Shown: positions 22,635-33,269 of the stretch, piece by piece
Position numbering within the stretch: the stretch's first letter is position 1
How the letters are laid out: every line of letters begins with the position of its first letter
Assembly: GCA_002205965.3 (NCBI GenBank)
Contig: NADL03000040.1
Span: forward strand, 310,001 to 374,000
DNA: 64,000 nt
Reading direction: 5' to 3'
Origin: Kappaphycus alvarezii
Taxonomy: Eukaryota > Rhodophyta > Florideophyceae > Gigartinales > Solieriaceae
Program-made: the position numbers and the translations under genes
The notes under the pieces: model-generated
What the model was told of the DNA's origin: nothing
The model's input: the letters and a program-made list of their open reading frames with translations, nothing else
The model's database searches: none

Positions 22635-22955
22635 TTGGTGTTTCAAGATTGTATCGCGATCGAAAGTAGAAACACCAAGGAAGGCCCTATTTCGACTTTT
22701 ATAACATCCGTGTACAGTGGAATGATGCTGGCGAGAAAAGGGCTGGCAACAGACGCGCAAGAGAGACGAGTTGGAGGGGGGTTATTGTTTCCGATAGCCG
22801 TGGAAGACAGAGGGGCTGAGTCACTGGTTTTAAATCGAGTGAATCAAGGCGTTGGAAGGGTGGAGAGAGGAAGAGTAGAGTTGGCGACATGGGGTGTCAC
22901 GGGCTTGTTATTGGTTTGTAAAGACGAGAGTGTAAAGCACCCTAGAGTACTTTAG
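22635..22955 (+). CDS. Candidate coding exon, unknown product
   Basis: A 106-codon plus-strand frame with balanced protein-like composition (RKGLATDAQERRVGGGLLF; GRVELATWGVTGLLLVCKD) and a TAG stop. An acceptor-like TGTACAG at 22719 could begin an exon inside it. Opposing ORFs on the minus strand overlap the same bases, so the strand choice is uncertain. No domain is recognised. Confidence 0.3.
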   Translation: MVFQDCIAIESRNTKEGPISTFITSVYSGMMLARKGLATDAQERRVGGGLLFPIAVEDRGAESLVLNRVNQGVGRVERGRVELATWGVTGLLLVCKDESVKHPRVL

Positions 22956-23539
22956 TGTGGAGTGTTGAGATATGAATCTGGATAAAACGGACGGAGAGGT
23001 GAGCGGATAATGACCTGGTGCGAAAACCCACTGTTGACGAAAACGATGGACACAGTGGGCTCGTTGACTGTTGAGCCTCTCGCATGGCACTGTAGGCAAC
23101 GGGCAGTATGTTGTACATGTGTACAGTATCTGAAAGATATGGATTACACCACAAGCAGAGACGTATCCCGTGCATATCTTGGCGATAAAAAATCGATTTG
23201 TGGCGTGGAACAAATTGTTTTGATAGGGAGAATGCGTAGCACCAAACAACGACTTGAATGATGAATGGGACTTGCATTTGTCATTCATGTCGTGTTGCAG
23301 AGGCGCAGCATTACCTAGGTCGCGAGTGACAGGACGGACACGCAAAAAAGTTGATCCAGGAGCTCGACTGGTCGTGAGAATGCAATGCGAGAAGTGTTTG
23401 AAATGCAGATGCAGGGCAGTGGTTTCTACACAGCTCTTGCAATATTCAACAGCGCAGAAATGCACTGTATACAGTACATGTAGTAGTGTACACTGTAGGG
23501 GTGGCTCAGCAAAATTCGGGTTGCAATTGCCGGCGGTTG

Positions 23540-23932
23540 TTAGCCGCCAAAACTAATTACAGTTCCTAGTTTCCGCACTGCGCCTGCCGAGTCTTCAACA
23601 GTACAGTACATTCTCCAGCCACTGCACGGTACCGTACGTACTGTAAACAATATACACTGTAAATGGACAAGCGAAGCGACTGGAGTGATCTCAAGTCTCG
23701 GGGCGGAGGCGGTTGCTAGCCTTTCCATTTCGCCGGCCTTTTCCCTCTTCAGCCGTCTCGAAACGTCCCTATTCGTGGCCGTTGCAACGCTGCTTACGGC
23801 AGGGTACACTAGTACCTGTACCGCTCGCGCGACTAAAGTGGCTACGTTCCGCCCCCTCTTGTTCCTATCCGTACCGGTTGGCACAATACTGTAGTACCAC
23901 TGGGTATCGGGGGGTTGATGAACAAAATACAA
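23540..23932 (-). CDS. Candidate coding region, unknown product
   Basis: A 130-codon minus-strand frame. The central part (NVATLVARAVQVLVYPAV; SRRLKREKAGEMERLATAS) has protein-like composition. The ends contain TACAGTA-type words and are less convincing, so introns may bound it. The region lies in the GC-balanced stretch with other candidate genes. No family is recognised. Confidence 0.28.
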   Translation of the reverse strand: MYFVHQPPDTQWYYSIVPTGTDRNKRGRNVATLVARAVQVLVYPAVSSVATATNRDVSRRLKREKAGEMERLATASAPRLEITPVASLVHLQCILFTVRTVPCSGWRMYCTVEDSAGAVRKLGTVISFGG

Positions 23933-24091
23933 AGTGCTGGTGTACAGTACAGTACAGAGGATTGTTCAGACTGTGCATCAAGTGCAGAATCGAGTACCAG
24001 AAAAAATCGTCAAAAATGGCAGCGTTGAACATCCAATAAGCAGGCAAGGCGGGGGGCAGATAATGGAAATGACAATTCAAAGCGGGTCCAC

Positions 24092-24690
24092 ATGGCGCAA
24101 CAAGGCCCTTTGGTTGCTGCCGTGTATGGTGTGGAGGATGTGCAAGTGCAGCGAGGAGGAATGATGTGTGGAGGAAAGGCGAGCACTTTGCTACGCAAGG
24201 TGGGTGCCATCACGTCACATAGTGCGGTATGGTGCCTAGAGTGCAGCCGATTGAAGCGATTGAGTGTTGGGATTTTTGTCTAGCCACGCGCAGTGCCGAC
24301 CAATCGGGGATGAGGGGAGGTGTACAGTACATGGCCAAGACAAAACAATGTATGGTATCGCTGCATGCAAGTGGGAAAAGTGACTGGATGGAGCGGTGGG
24401 GTAGAATGCTGTAATGAAGAAAAGTGGTACATGTAGAGTTGAGGGATGAGGTTGGGTAAGAATGGCAAGGATGAATCGATAAAGCTGCTATGGTACAGCA
24501 CCAACGGCAGTGAGAGGAGAATTGTTGTTGGAGAGGGTAGGCAAGGCGGATTATGGAATATGTTTTTGATGGTGTGGTGACCCGCAAAGTTACCGTAGAT
24601 GGCACTGGAGCGAAGCAGGTTATTCATGTGATGCATCAGAACGCATGCATTCTAAAGTCCGGCAACGGGTTGCGAATCGGACCAAAATGA
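24092..24690 (+). CDS. Candidate two-exon gene, small protein of unknown function
   Basis: Exon 1 (24092-24199) starts with ATG after GGGTCCAC, is Gly/Val-rich and ends CGCAAG before the donor GTGGGT. Exon 2 (24541-24690), after the acceptor GGGTAG, reads in phase (YVFDGVVTRKVTVDGTGAK; VIHVMHQNACILKSGN) to a TGA stop. The product would be 85 residues with a 341-nt intron. Exon 2 looks clearly protein-like; the link to exon 1 rests only on phase. It converges with the minus-strand candidate genes at 24.7-26.2 kb. Confidence 0.38.
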
Positions 24691-24723
24691 CGAGGTGAGC
24701 CACATGCTGTAAAGGAACAATAT

Positions 24724-25148
24724 CTACCAAAGCGGGGCGTGTTCTCTGAAAAAAAATCGCATCCTCGGGAATACAGCTGCCGCCAGGCAAGCGCTTTGGT
24801 CTATGAGCCTGGATAAACAGGGCAACAACAGAAAACGAGTCGGGTCGCTACAGTTGTACTGTACTGTACTGTACTGTACTGTACAGTAGCTAAACTCGAG
24901 AGTGGCAACCAGGCATTTGTTTGCCGTCGACACCACACGCAACCGTCCCGCCAGGCTTACTCCACTTACACCCAAAACTTCCACCTCACCAATAATCCCG
25001 CCTTCCAATGTCGAATCTTCCTCTGCGCCCCCATCGCCTTTCAATTCAATTGGCACGTGTCTACAAACTGTGTTTACAAATTCTACAACCCTCTCCTCGT
25101 GCATTTCTACCCCACCTAGCCTACATTGAGCATACAACTTGACCGCCA
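24724..25148 (-). CDS. Candidate coding region, un-named
   Basis: A minus-strand frame beginning at an ATG near 25148. Its first 85 residues (KLYAQCRLGGVEMHEERVV; VNTVCRHVPIELKGDGGAEE) look like real protein. The last third runs through the GTACT microsatellite and is probably not coding. An in-phase upstream exon set at 25180-25420 is possible but not resolved, so this may be the 3' part of the same gene as 25555-26217. Confidence 0.35.
24858..24888. repeat. (GTACT)n microsatellite with palindromic end
   Basis: Six tandem GTACT units end in GTACAGTAG. This is the longest example of the TACTGTA/TACAGTA words that recur through 22.5-27.8 kb. Confidence 0.9.
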
Positions 25149-25554
25149 TCACCCCTCACATCGCATTCCAAGTATTCGGCACAGTCCCGTCAATGCTACA
25201 GTAGCCACATGGATTCCCGCCAACGTTGCCCCTACCAAAACACGCACGATCACACTTTACTCACTTCTCTCCTAAATCCCCCACCATCCGCCACCGCCCA
25301 GAAAGCCATATCAACTGATCCACAAAAGTACCCTCCCAAAGTTTGCAAATAGAAATAGTGACACCACCACACATCAACCAAAACGCATATCGGCGAGTCC
25401 TACGTTAGGGGGTACCACCTTGCTGTACATGTTCAAATAAAACCAATGAGACCCTCCACGACGTGTGTGCACGTATGCAAAACAAAACATCGCAGCCAAG
25501 GCGAAATCACACCTCATCACGGCGCCTTGATATTATTGTATTGCTTCAGTCGCA

Positions 25555-26217
25555 TTACCTTGTCTCCCTTGACCGCCTTTTCACAACCACAATACGAGAT
25601 GGTGCATTACTCGGAACGAATATCGAGTCGACGATATTGGACAGTGCGGTCAACAAGTCGATATAATCGCGCAGCCGCTCGAAATCAACATTCTGCCTAA
25701 GCACGACGTTTGTTTCGCGTATGGGGCTGCAAAGTTCGACCACACGTGAGGAATGGTGTCTCAGGAATTCAACGGTTGGTTTGGTATTGGTGAAGCGGCG
25801 AAAGTTACGACAGGGAGTGGAGGAGCGTTCCTTGGCGGAAAGTGTTTTGAGAGTTGGGGCGCACCGTAGTTTGTAAAGTGCGGCCTGTTGAGTTGTTTGG
25901 AGGAGAGACGACAGAAGCAATGCAGGGTGGCGAGGATGTAGCGTCTGTTGCAAGTGATGGGGGTGGATGGCCTTGTGGCGGGGTTTTGGGACGGATGGGT
26001 TTGGAGGGGGGGTTGAGAGGGCGGAGGGCAAAGGGGAGTTTGCGTTGGGTGGGCGTGGTGCGAGTACGAGGTTTGATGACTGTGGGTCGACCTATGAGGC
26101 GGTGGTCTGGGGTTGAGACGCGAATGTCAGAGGGGGGAAGGGAGAGGTGGGGAGGAGGAGAAGGGTGAGGAGAGTGAAGGGAAGGATGAGGCGTGTAGGG
26201 GCTGGGTGGTGCGACAT
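25555..26217 (-). CDS. Candidate secreted protein, frame disrupted at C-runs
   Basis: The ATG at 26217 follows a C/A-rich leader ending CACAAC. The N-terminus has a signal-peptide profile with hydrophobic core LILPFTLLTLLLL and a small-residue cleavage region (TFAS). This frame meets TAG at codon 42 (26092-26094) but is open again to 25555, where LRDYIDLLTALSNIVDSIF looks helical. Between these, a second frame reading VSTPDHRLIGRPTVIKPRT is open to 25805. Switching at the 6-base run 26132-26137, and back near the 7-base run 26006-26012, would give one long protein. That suggests indels or a pseudogene. Near the end, AAG|GTAATG is a possible donor, so more exons may follow. Function unknown. 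Confidence 0.42.
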
Positions 26218-28500
26218 GTTGTGAGGTATGTACGGTAGGTGGAGGTTTTGTGGGGGGCTAGGTGGTGGGTGGAGAATGAACGGCGACGGTTGGGGAGGGG
26301 AGGGGGAAGGTGGGTTTAAATTGACCGGTTAAGTGAGGGCATGCGGCATGGGAATTGCGACTAATTGGATCTATGGGCAGCGGTGGCCTCTGACTGGAAT
26401 TGAAGTTGAAATCTTTGTGAATGTCGGGATTTTTTGGTGGAATGGAACAGGTAGACAGGCAGGCGCGCATCCCTGTTGGCAATGGACTTTCACCAACAAC
26501 AAGGGTGCCGTAATAATATTTACTATTGATTGCCCTTGTCATGACATCTACGAATCTATCAGGGTACTTTCAAACATTGCATCGACAAAACTGTAAACGA
26601 GAACAAGGGATATATCCTGATCGAGACAAACTGTAAGATATACAGTAATGTTTGTAGATCATTTGCTGTTAAGCGATAGATAAAAAATGCAACCCCAAAA
26701 AGTCGCCCTGCCATTCACGGAAAGTCTCTCCTTCTTTTGTTTCTACCGTCAAGATACACTCCCTTCTTGCTCTGGTCTGAAACATCGACTTATCATCCTA
26801 TGCAACTCTCACACTTTTCTTCGTTCAACGCAAACATTTTCTGATATCGTGTCAGAAGGAAGAGCAGCTGTATCCCCATCACCTGCGTTGTCACACTGCA
26901 CGCCCCTCGCCAAACCACGCCCGCCTCCAGTGACCCTGCAACATTTCCCAGCAACTCCAACAAACCCCTTTTGTCTTATTTTCAACATGAAACACCAGTC
27001 TCAACCGCCGTCATACCTACATGAGACCAATACTTGCGTCCTACAGTATCACATCGTTATACAGTATCTCGATCCCCACACACACACTTTCAATTCTTGT
27101 CACCATAATGCTAATCTCCCACTCTGTTCCCAGTCTACCAAGAAAATAGACCTAATGAGCTGAGGGCAACGATTCCAGCCATCAACACGAGTCAAGTAAA
27201 TTGTGAACGTTGTTTCAATGTCAGCAAAATAGCAAACGCTCAAGGAAAGCAGAACCCCATTGGGAGAACGTCACCGGCAAGAAGGATTGACAGCCGAGTC
27301 GCGCATGACAAAACATGGAAACGGAGGGCCCCAGGTGACGTCGAGAGAGAATGCCCAGCGGTAGAGAATAGGTGTGGGTTGATGAAATGGGCCAACTGCA
27401 GGGACTACGAGCCGTCTATCGACCCAGCATCCGGAGCTCACCACAATATTGTGTACAATTTCTGCCCACAATGCATAAAACACCGGAGGCGTAACCCTTG
27501 CTGGCTAATGTTGTGTATCGCATATTTTTGTCAAAATCTCGGCAGTGTTTTTTTTGTGAGTATTCTACTGCATTAATCTCAAAGTATTTAATTCTCTTTC
27601 TACTCTACATACATTACTATACATTTGCCAACACCCTTTGTAGATGAATTAATAGGCATGCTGCATCATACTCCGGCATGTTTCGCAGAGCTATTGTAGT
27701 GAACCAAGAGTTGGCAAAATGATGGTTCGCTGCGACGGGGACCTTGACATGGTCATGACTCGTACTGCGAGCGGTTCGTGCACCGCAAGGATACAGTAAA
27801 GAACAATAAAGTATACTTCAGGAGTGTCTTGTGATCCTGTATGTCACCGCGATATCTAATACCTTCAACCCTTAGCTGCTCTATCATACTATACCCTACA
27901 TATTTCACATATCGGGCTCATCAGATCATCCCGGCACTTGACAAAAGGCCCATCTCCAAACACCTCTGCGTATTCCGCGACACTCCCAACGGGGTATTTG
28001 CATCACGTATACTGGGTAGATCGCTAATCATCACTGCGCTGTGCTGCATCATAAAATACCTTCGGAGGACCTCATTTCCTGCTTGGGTTGGAACATTGGG
28101 ATGTGCTCCGTGAAGGGGTTACTGAGATGTTTATTGGACACGACCAATGATACAAAAGGTGCAGTTGACCTAGAGTTGGTCTACTGCAAATGGTGCAAGG
28201 TTAGCAGTCCTTTGAATTTGCATTCAAAAACTCCGTAACGTAAAAGAGCGTGTAGCCCCTAAGGCAGCGCGATTCTCGTGCTGCGGGTATCATTCTCTTT
28301 TAGATACTCGTTACTGGATCCAATCCCCGAGGATCGCCATTTTTTATCTCCATTTCGATTTTCAAGAAATGAATTCCACACATTCTTCCCCTCGTTCAAG
28401 AAAAATTGACCATCCCTGCAGTTAGCATACATAACTGTCCAGGTAACAAAAAGCTCCCCTTAATTGCTCTCTGAAAAAGATATTCAAACACCACTAAAAT
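26218..28500. other. Mixed region, no confirmed gene
   Basis: The first 100 bp are the C/A-rich leader of the minus-strand gene. The rest has ORFs of 60-158 codons on both strands without recognisable motifs, plus several TACAGTA words. Exons may be present: KHLCVFRDTPNGVFASRIL near 27970 and GMCSVKGLLRCLLDTTN near 28110 look protein-like. I could not assemble a model. Confidence 0.3.
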
Positions 28501-28518
28501 TCATGAGTTTAAGGAAAA

Positions 28519-28791
28519 ATGGGGAAACTCGTTCTCAGCCTTCTCTTAATGCTTCTCAACTTTTCCATTTCAGATTCAATATTTCCGGAACAGTTCCACG
28601 TGATAGGATTAAATCGACGAATGTGGCACACTGGGAGCCCAAGCTTTCAGGACAAAGTCGTTGCAGGCGAAAAAGGGACTCAGTGCTACAAGCTATGGCA
28701 AAAGGGAACGGGAAAAAGGACTAGGATAGAGGCTCACCAAGCTGACCAAAATATGCGTATTCTTCCTTCTGCACTTCGAGACCAACTGTAA
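28519..28791 (+). CDS. Small ORF, possible secreted peptide
   Basis: A 90-codon ORF starting MGKLVLSLLLMLLNFS, which looks like a signal peptide, followed by a hydrophilic, Lys/Arg-rich domain with one Cys. A caution applies: the bases at the end of the apparent signal peptide (CTTCTCAACTTTTCCATTTCAG, split as a branch-point-like CTCAAC plus a pyrimidine-rich CAG) also look like the 3' end of an intron. The hydrophobic N-terminus may therefore be intronic and the ORF an internal exon. No homologue is recognised. Confidence 0.3.
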   Translation: MGKLVLSLLLMLLNFSISDSIFPEQFHVIGLNRRMWHTGSPSFQDKVVAGEKGTQCYKLWQKGTGKRTRIEAHQADQNMRILPSALRDQL

Positions 28792-29111
28792 CCTAAACGA
28801 TTCTCAGGTCTGAAACTGTCTTCCTAATTCTTTACCACTAGGAAGGTGCTATCAACTAGCTTTACATTTTTCCGGGAAACACATTTTTAGCTGTACTCTT
28901 CGACTGACCTCCAAGTATTTGCAGGGAGTTATGTCATACTATAACATGCATTCAATTCGACCATTTGGAAGAGAATAAAGAATAATGATACATATCAGGA
29001 TAACATCTTCGATATAATCTGTATATCACGGATCTTGCAACGTACAACGATCACGTTCGCGCCCACCACGAATATGGTCGATCTCCTGCCTGCCTTCACG
29101 ACTCCTCCCCT

Positions 29112-29970
29112 TTGGTGTATTTGCTAAAGCAAACCCCTCCGCAAAAGACACTAACAGAAGCAGTTCATGCCACAGTACAAGAAGAGATCCCTCTCGGCGA
29201 CCAACCGAGGCAAACATTCCGGCCTTCTATGGGCCTTCCGGCGCAAGGAATGCGTCTATTATGCTCTGTGCCCCGGCCTCAAGACCAGCATTGACGCCCG
29301 TAATTCTCAGTGTGGCTGCAGTACAACCTCCAAGTCCCGTTTTTCGCCCGGACACGCTGTGCCACGAACAAAATGCCCTCAGGTCCTCGACCGGTACGGG
29401 GATAACCTCATACACTGCCTGCATTGCGGGCACCGAACCCGCCGACGCCACCGTCAAGTCGTCCTCCTCGCCAAGACCTGCAGAGGGCAGCCGTCACCGG
29501 CCATCGAGCAGCGATAAGGGCTTCACCGCACAAGGCCGGATATCCAGGTAATGGCTAGCAGCGGAGGAACGCACTTTTTTCACGTCACGTTCGTCAATCC
29601 TCTGGCGCCCTCTAATAACAAAGTGCGTACTTTCAACCCACTCACCTCCCAACTGAGCCATTTCCGCGAGCGCAGAAGGTATGAATCCCTGCGCGCAACG
29701 GCTGCTAGAGGAAGGCCTGTGCCTATCCCAATATCAACCCTTGGAGGCTGGCACCCAGACGCGTACGTGGTGCTTACCGATGTCGCGCGGAACGTGGCCG
29801 TTCGAGCGATAGAGACCTTTGGGAAGGTTAGAGCGGTGCTTACCCAAAGGCACGCTGCCGCGGCCGTCATGTCTCACGCGGCATGCTGCTCGCTGGCATT
29901 GAGCAGGACCCGTAAGGAATGTTATTTGGTGTTACCCATCAGTGAAGACTTATCCCGCACACCGCACTAG
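29112..29970 (+). pseudogene. LINE-like retroelement, C-terminal region
   Basis: The 3' part of a reverse transcriptase polyprotein. In two frames it has LTEAVHATVQEEIPLG, then the Cys/His block CPQVLDRYGDNLIHC..CG..RRRH near 29375-29450, then FHVTFVNPLAPS near 29580. The terminal block GGWHPDAYVVLTDVARNVAV..QRHAAAAVMSHAA lies at 29740-29880. The same blocks occur in at least seven other places here. The family is the one whose RT has QQGDPLG and YxDD motifs. This copy is 5'-truncated and frameshifted. Confidence 0.75.
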
Positions 29971-30029
29971 CTAGCAGCATGGATACAAAACCCTAACTTC
30001 CCGCCCTCTGTAAAGTGAGATAAATCGGG

Positions 30030-30200
30030 ATGGAAACTCAAAATACTGCAAATTGTAAGATAATCGAGATCGAAACCAAAAAGAACCTTGAGAATGTCAA
30101 TAGGGATATTAAGCACGCGAAATTTGAAATGCGTGAGGCAAAATGCTTGCACAAGTTGCAAGTGTTATACTTATTACAGGATCCCGCAAAGACTGTGTGA
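30030..30200 (+). other. Short ORF upstream of Harbinger ORF1
   Basis: A 56-codon ATG-initiated frame, Lys/Glu-rich and probably helical (IEIETKKNLENVNRDIKHA). It lies between a LINE end and the Harbinger ORF1. Function and expression are unknown. Confidence 0.25.
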
Positions 30201-30424
30201 CTAACCGAGCAGAATTGCGGGCAGTTAGTGAAAGTCACGTGAGAAATTTTCTGCGCAGAAAAAAGCGGGAACAGCTCCCTCCAACGGTCCGACTCGACCA
30301 CCACCGGCAAAAAAATGGCAGAGCTCAGGCCTGACCACAGCCCTTCAGAAACGCCAACAATAGACTTGCCCAAACCCCTCCCTCTATCCCTACCCCCCTC
30401 TCCCTGATCCTTCGTCCCTTCTGC

Positions 30425-31318
30425 ATGCGCACCAAGCCGCTCTCGAGGCTGGCACCCGGCCGAGCCGTGGCCGGCGTCGCGCTTTTCCAGCGAAGACGAC
30501 CTTGTACTCATAAGAGAGGTCGCTGTGCCAAAGCGCACATAGCTCCGAATGGGGAAACGCGCGAGCGCTTCGAGGTAGCTGCGGCCAAAGCAAACGCAAC
30601 AAAACGGCTCCGCGATGCAGTGACATGGAAATCGTTCAAGACAGATATAAACGGTTGCAGGAAAGATTTGACCGCTATGAAGAATGGAAAGCCGCATGAG
30701 TGGCGTCGGAGGAGAGCTCGGGAGCTGGAGGAGCTCTTAAGCGTAATGCGCGACGCTCGTCCGACTTCGACAAAAAGCGAAACGCCAAGCGACAAAAGGT
30801 GGCAGACGAAGAGGCGCGAAAGGAGCTACTGGGAGCGGAAATCAGGAAGTACGCGACACAGCGCCGAGGAAAGTGATGAAGATGCGGTTGTGGTCCTTGA
30901 AGATGGGGATGAGGTGCAAGATAGTGATATAGGAAGCATGTCTGGTAGTGGGGAAAAACAAAAAGAGAAAAGCCATAACTATGATAGAGGAGGAGACTGC
31001 CGCCTTTACTGCAGCTTTAGAGAAGGGAGACGCTCGAAGAAATGAGATGATCGCAGCGTCTGGAGCTGGATCGGGAACGCTTTGAGGAAGAGAAAGCTGA
31101 GCGCGAGCGCTCGTTTAGAAAGGAGAGAAGAACGGGAGGCAGCTCAGAAAATGGAGCTTGAAAAGTTCCGGATTATGATGGATGTTCTCCAGCAGGCTCA
31201 GTCTGCTGGTCGTAATCCGCGTGCAGGGGAGCGTTTAGAGGATCCAAGCTGTGCGGCAGGTGATGAGTACGGAGAAAATAGCGGGAAAGGCGGAGCGAAG
31301 CGGAGGGATTTAGCGTAG
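30425..31318 (+). pseudogene. Harbinger ORF1, trihelix/Myb-like with coiled coil (broken)
   Basis: DNA-binding partner protein of a PIF/Harbinger transposase. Conserved blocks are spread over three frames. They are the trihelix-type VQDRYKRLQERFDRYEEWK near 30630-30690, then DFDKKRNAKRQKVADEEARK near 30770-30830, then an acidic stretch EDGDEVQDSD near 30900. A long Arg/Glu coiled coil follows (LELDRERFEEEKAERERSF near 31065; REAAQKMELEKFRIMMDVLQ near 31135-31190). At least three frame changes and stops make it non-functional. It faces the transposase relic that ends near 32330. Confidence 0.65.
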
Positions 31319-32329
31319 GGCGCGCCTCTCCAATCTCATGCAGTTAGCCTTCACGCAGGCTGTTAACCCACGAAAGCAGTTTTTTCTCTCGGTAAAGAGG
31401 GTGATCGCTAGATGACTTTACAGATCATTACTGTAACACAGTTTGGACGCCCTCCTGACGGAATGCGAGCAAGATAGCCGCGGCCACGCTAAATCACACA
31501 GCAAAACTGAGGTGCTGACGAGGTAGTGCAGAATTTGGCTGATATAGAACAAGATTTGTACGAGATTCGTTTTGCGGTCTTTCAGCAGTTGTGCAGTTCG
31601 CGTGGACAGTGCCCCGATCGTATCGAACGCAAGCCGTACAAATGGCCATCAAGGGCGGATGTGGATCGGAGGGTGATAGGTGAATAGCGTTCCGAATTTG
31701 CCGTTTGTAGGCCTAAGTTTATCACTGTCGGCGAAGTCAGCTTGAGCACTGAGGGCTTGGGTACCGCGACGGATAACTCCAGGACGATAAGAGCTTATTA
31801 CCGTGACATTTTGCACCCTTCGAAGAGATGAAATAGTGCCAGGTTATGGCGTAGGGAGTTAAAGATAAGATGTCAGCAGGCCGCAGCGGTGGGCCAGGTA
31901 CAAGTGGAGCGGCATGTAGTTGATTTTTTATCCTAACTTTTTTAACGAGTGCCTCGCGAGCATGTTTCTGACCATGTTGTGTCTGTGAGTAATCCCGGAG
32001 CCAGATTTTCATTTCACAACGTGTTCGCCGTGCTGATCCACTCCAACATGGCACTAGGTGTGGCGCAGCGGGGGGAGTTTAATACAGGGATTTATAGTTG
32101 GCGGCGCATCATGGTGGGCCAGATGGGAGTTGAAAAATTCGAGGCGGGGAATGGGGGTGCCTAAAGGAAAGAGCTTCTTCCCAGGGAGAGGACGGAGCCG
32201 TACCTTGCTCTTCGACGGATGCGCGAGGGTGAATGATATGATGGGTCTGGTAGTGTAGCCCTGCTTGTTTATCCCAGTAGCTGTCTGCTGCAGCTTCTTG
32301 TAACCTTGATGTAGTGTAACAAGGTTGAC
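31319..32329. other. Interior of Harbinger element, no clear gene
   Basis: Lies between the converging ORF1 and transposase. Only short ORFs are seen; one (32109-32333, minus) may be the degraded C-terminal tail of the transposase. Confidence 0.35.
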
Positions 32330-33269
32330 TCAACTGCGTGAATTTATAAATGTGTCTAAGGTAGTTGGGATACAGCAGAAGTACTTCGAAATCTGGTTAC
32401 CCTACATGCATGTCCTGGAGTTGTGCAGCAGCATGGTTGCAAGATACATTCTTCCCTGGCACATGGAAAAAACGCAGCTTCCGCGTAAAACCCATTGTTG
32501 TCCAGTACATCTTCAGCTCTTTAAAGAGCCGTTCCTCCTCAATATTCCCTGTAGACATGGATAAATTAAATGCCGCTAATCTTGGTTGAGCACTGAGGCC
32601 TGAAATAGGACTTGAAGATAAGATCGTTGGATGTACCCTCTTTCTCCATATAAACAGTATTTTTGACCGTTTACAACCATGCAGTCATCAAGCTGCCTAT
32701 ACCGGAGCGTGAATAAAACGTCCAATCATGTCTCTTTACCTCAGCGGGGCCGTATCCATGAAGTAGCCACCCATCTGGGCAAAACAATGCTTGAAATTTC
32801 AGTGCGTGGAACCTTTTATGTCCGTTTTAAACAACGTGTTGCAAACTTTGGCCTCTTGGCTTAGCAATCGCAATATTTATTCCGTCTATAAACCCGACGC
32901 AGTTTTTAAGCGCATGTGTATTCCCGTGTACAGCTTTAGCGTGGTCGGCAGCTCGTTTTGCTATAATTTTTAGATCTATAGGAGCTGTAATAAGGGCTGA
33001 TATTCGTCCAGAAACTCGTCTATTGATTCCCAGAATATTTCGCTTAGTTGCGTTGCGTGTTTTCTGATCAACATCTTGCGGTCGTTCCACCTGTAAGGAA
33101 TCGCTAGTCTACTTAGTGTTACACAAGTTGCGAGCAACGGGTTAGATCTGTAGCGATTTCGTTTTGTAAGGTAAGAATCGACTTTCTGACATATCAGAGG
33201 CATTAGAGTCAGTATTTTGCCCTTGAGAAAGCGAAAATGTGAAAGACAGTCGCGTTCGGAAAGTTCCAA
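32330..33269 (-). pseudogene. PIF/Harbinger-like transposase relic
   Basis: Read leftwards from 33269. The N-terminal part has LLATCVTLSRLAIPYRWND and RKHATQLSEIFWESIDEFL. The first catalytic Asp block is LKNCVGFIDGINIAIAKP near 32890-32850, followed by RGQSLQHVV. Degraded sequence then continues through the region matching the conserved '..HKR.HALKFQ' and '..RHDW..' blocks to about 32330. It shares the fold family with the relic at 15.85-16.75 kb but is a different subfamily. Stops and frame changes indicate an inactive copy. Confidence 0.75.

Noticed and set aside
24210..24636. Two overlapping minus-strand ORFs of 118 and 131 codons
   Set aside because: Their composition (Ser, His, Pro, Cys) looks like the complement of the plus-strand candidate gene and its intron.
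24858..24888. CRISPR-like or origin repeat
   Set aside because: It is a simple GTACT microsatellite without spacers.
26092..26094. In-frame TAG as recoded or read-through codon
   Set aside because: A neighbouring frame is open across it and the change points lie at homopolymers, so an indel is simpler.
28260..28310. tRNA or small RNA hairpin (GCAGC ... GCTGC)
   Set aside because: Only a five-base-pair stem; no box A or box B and no further structure.
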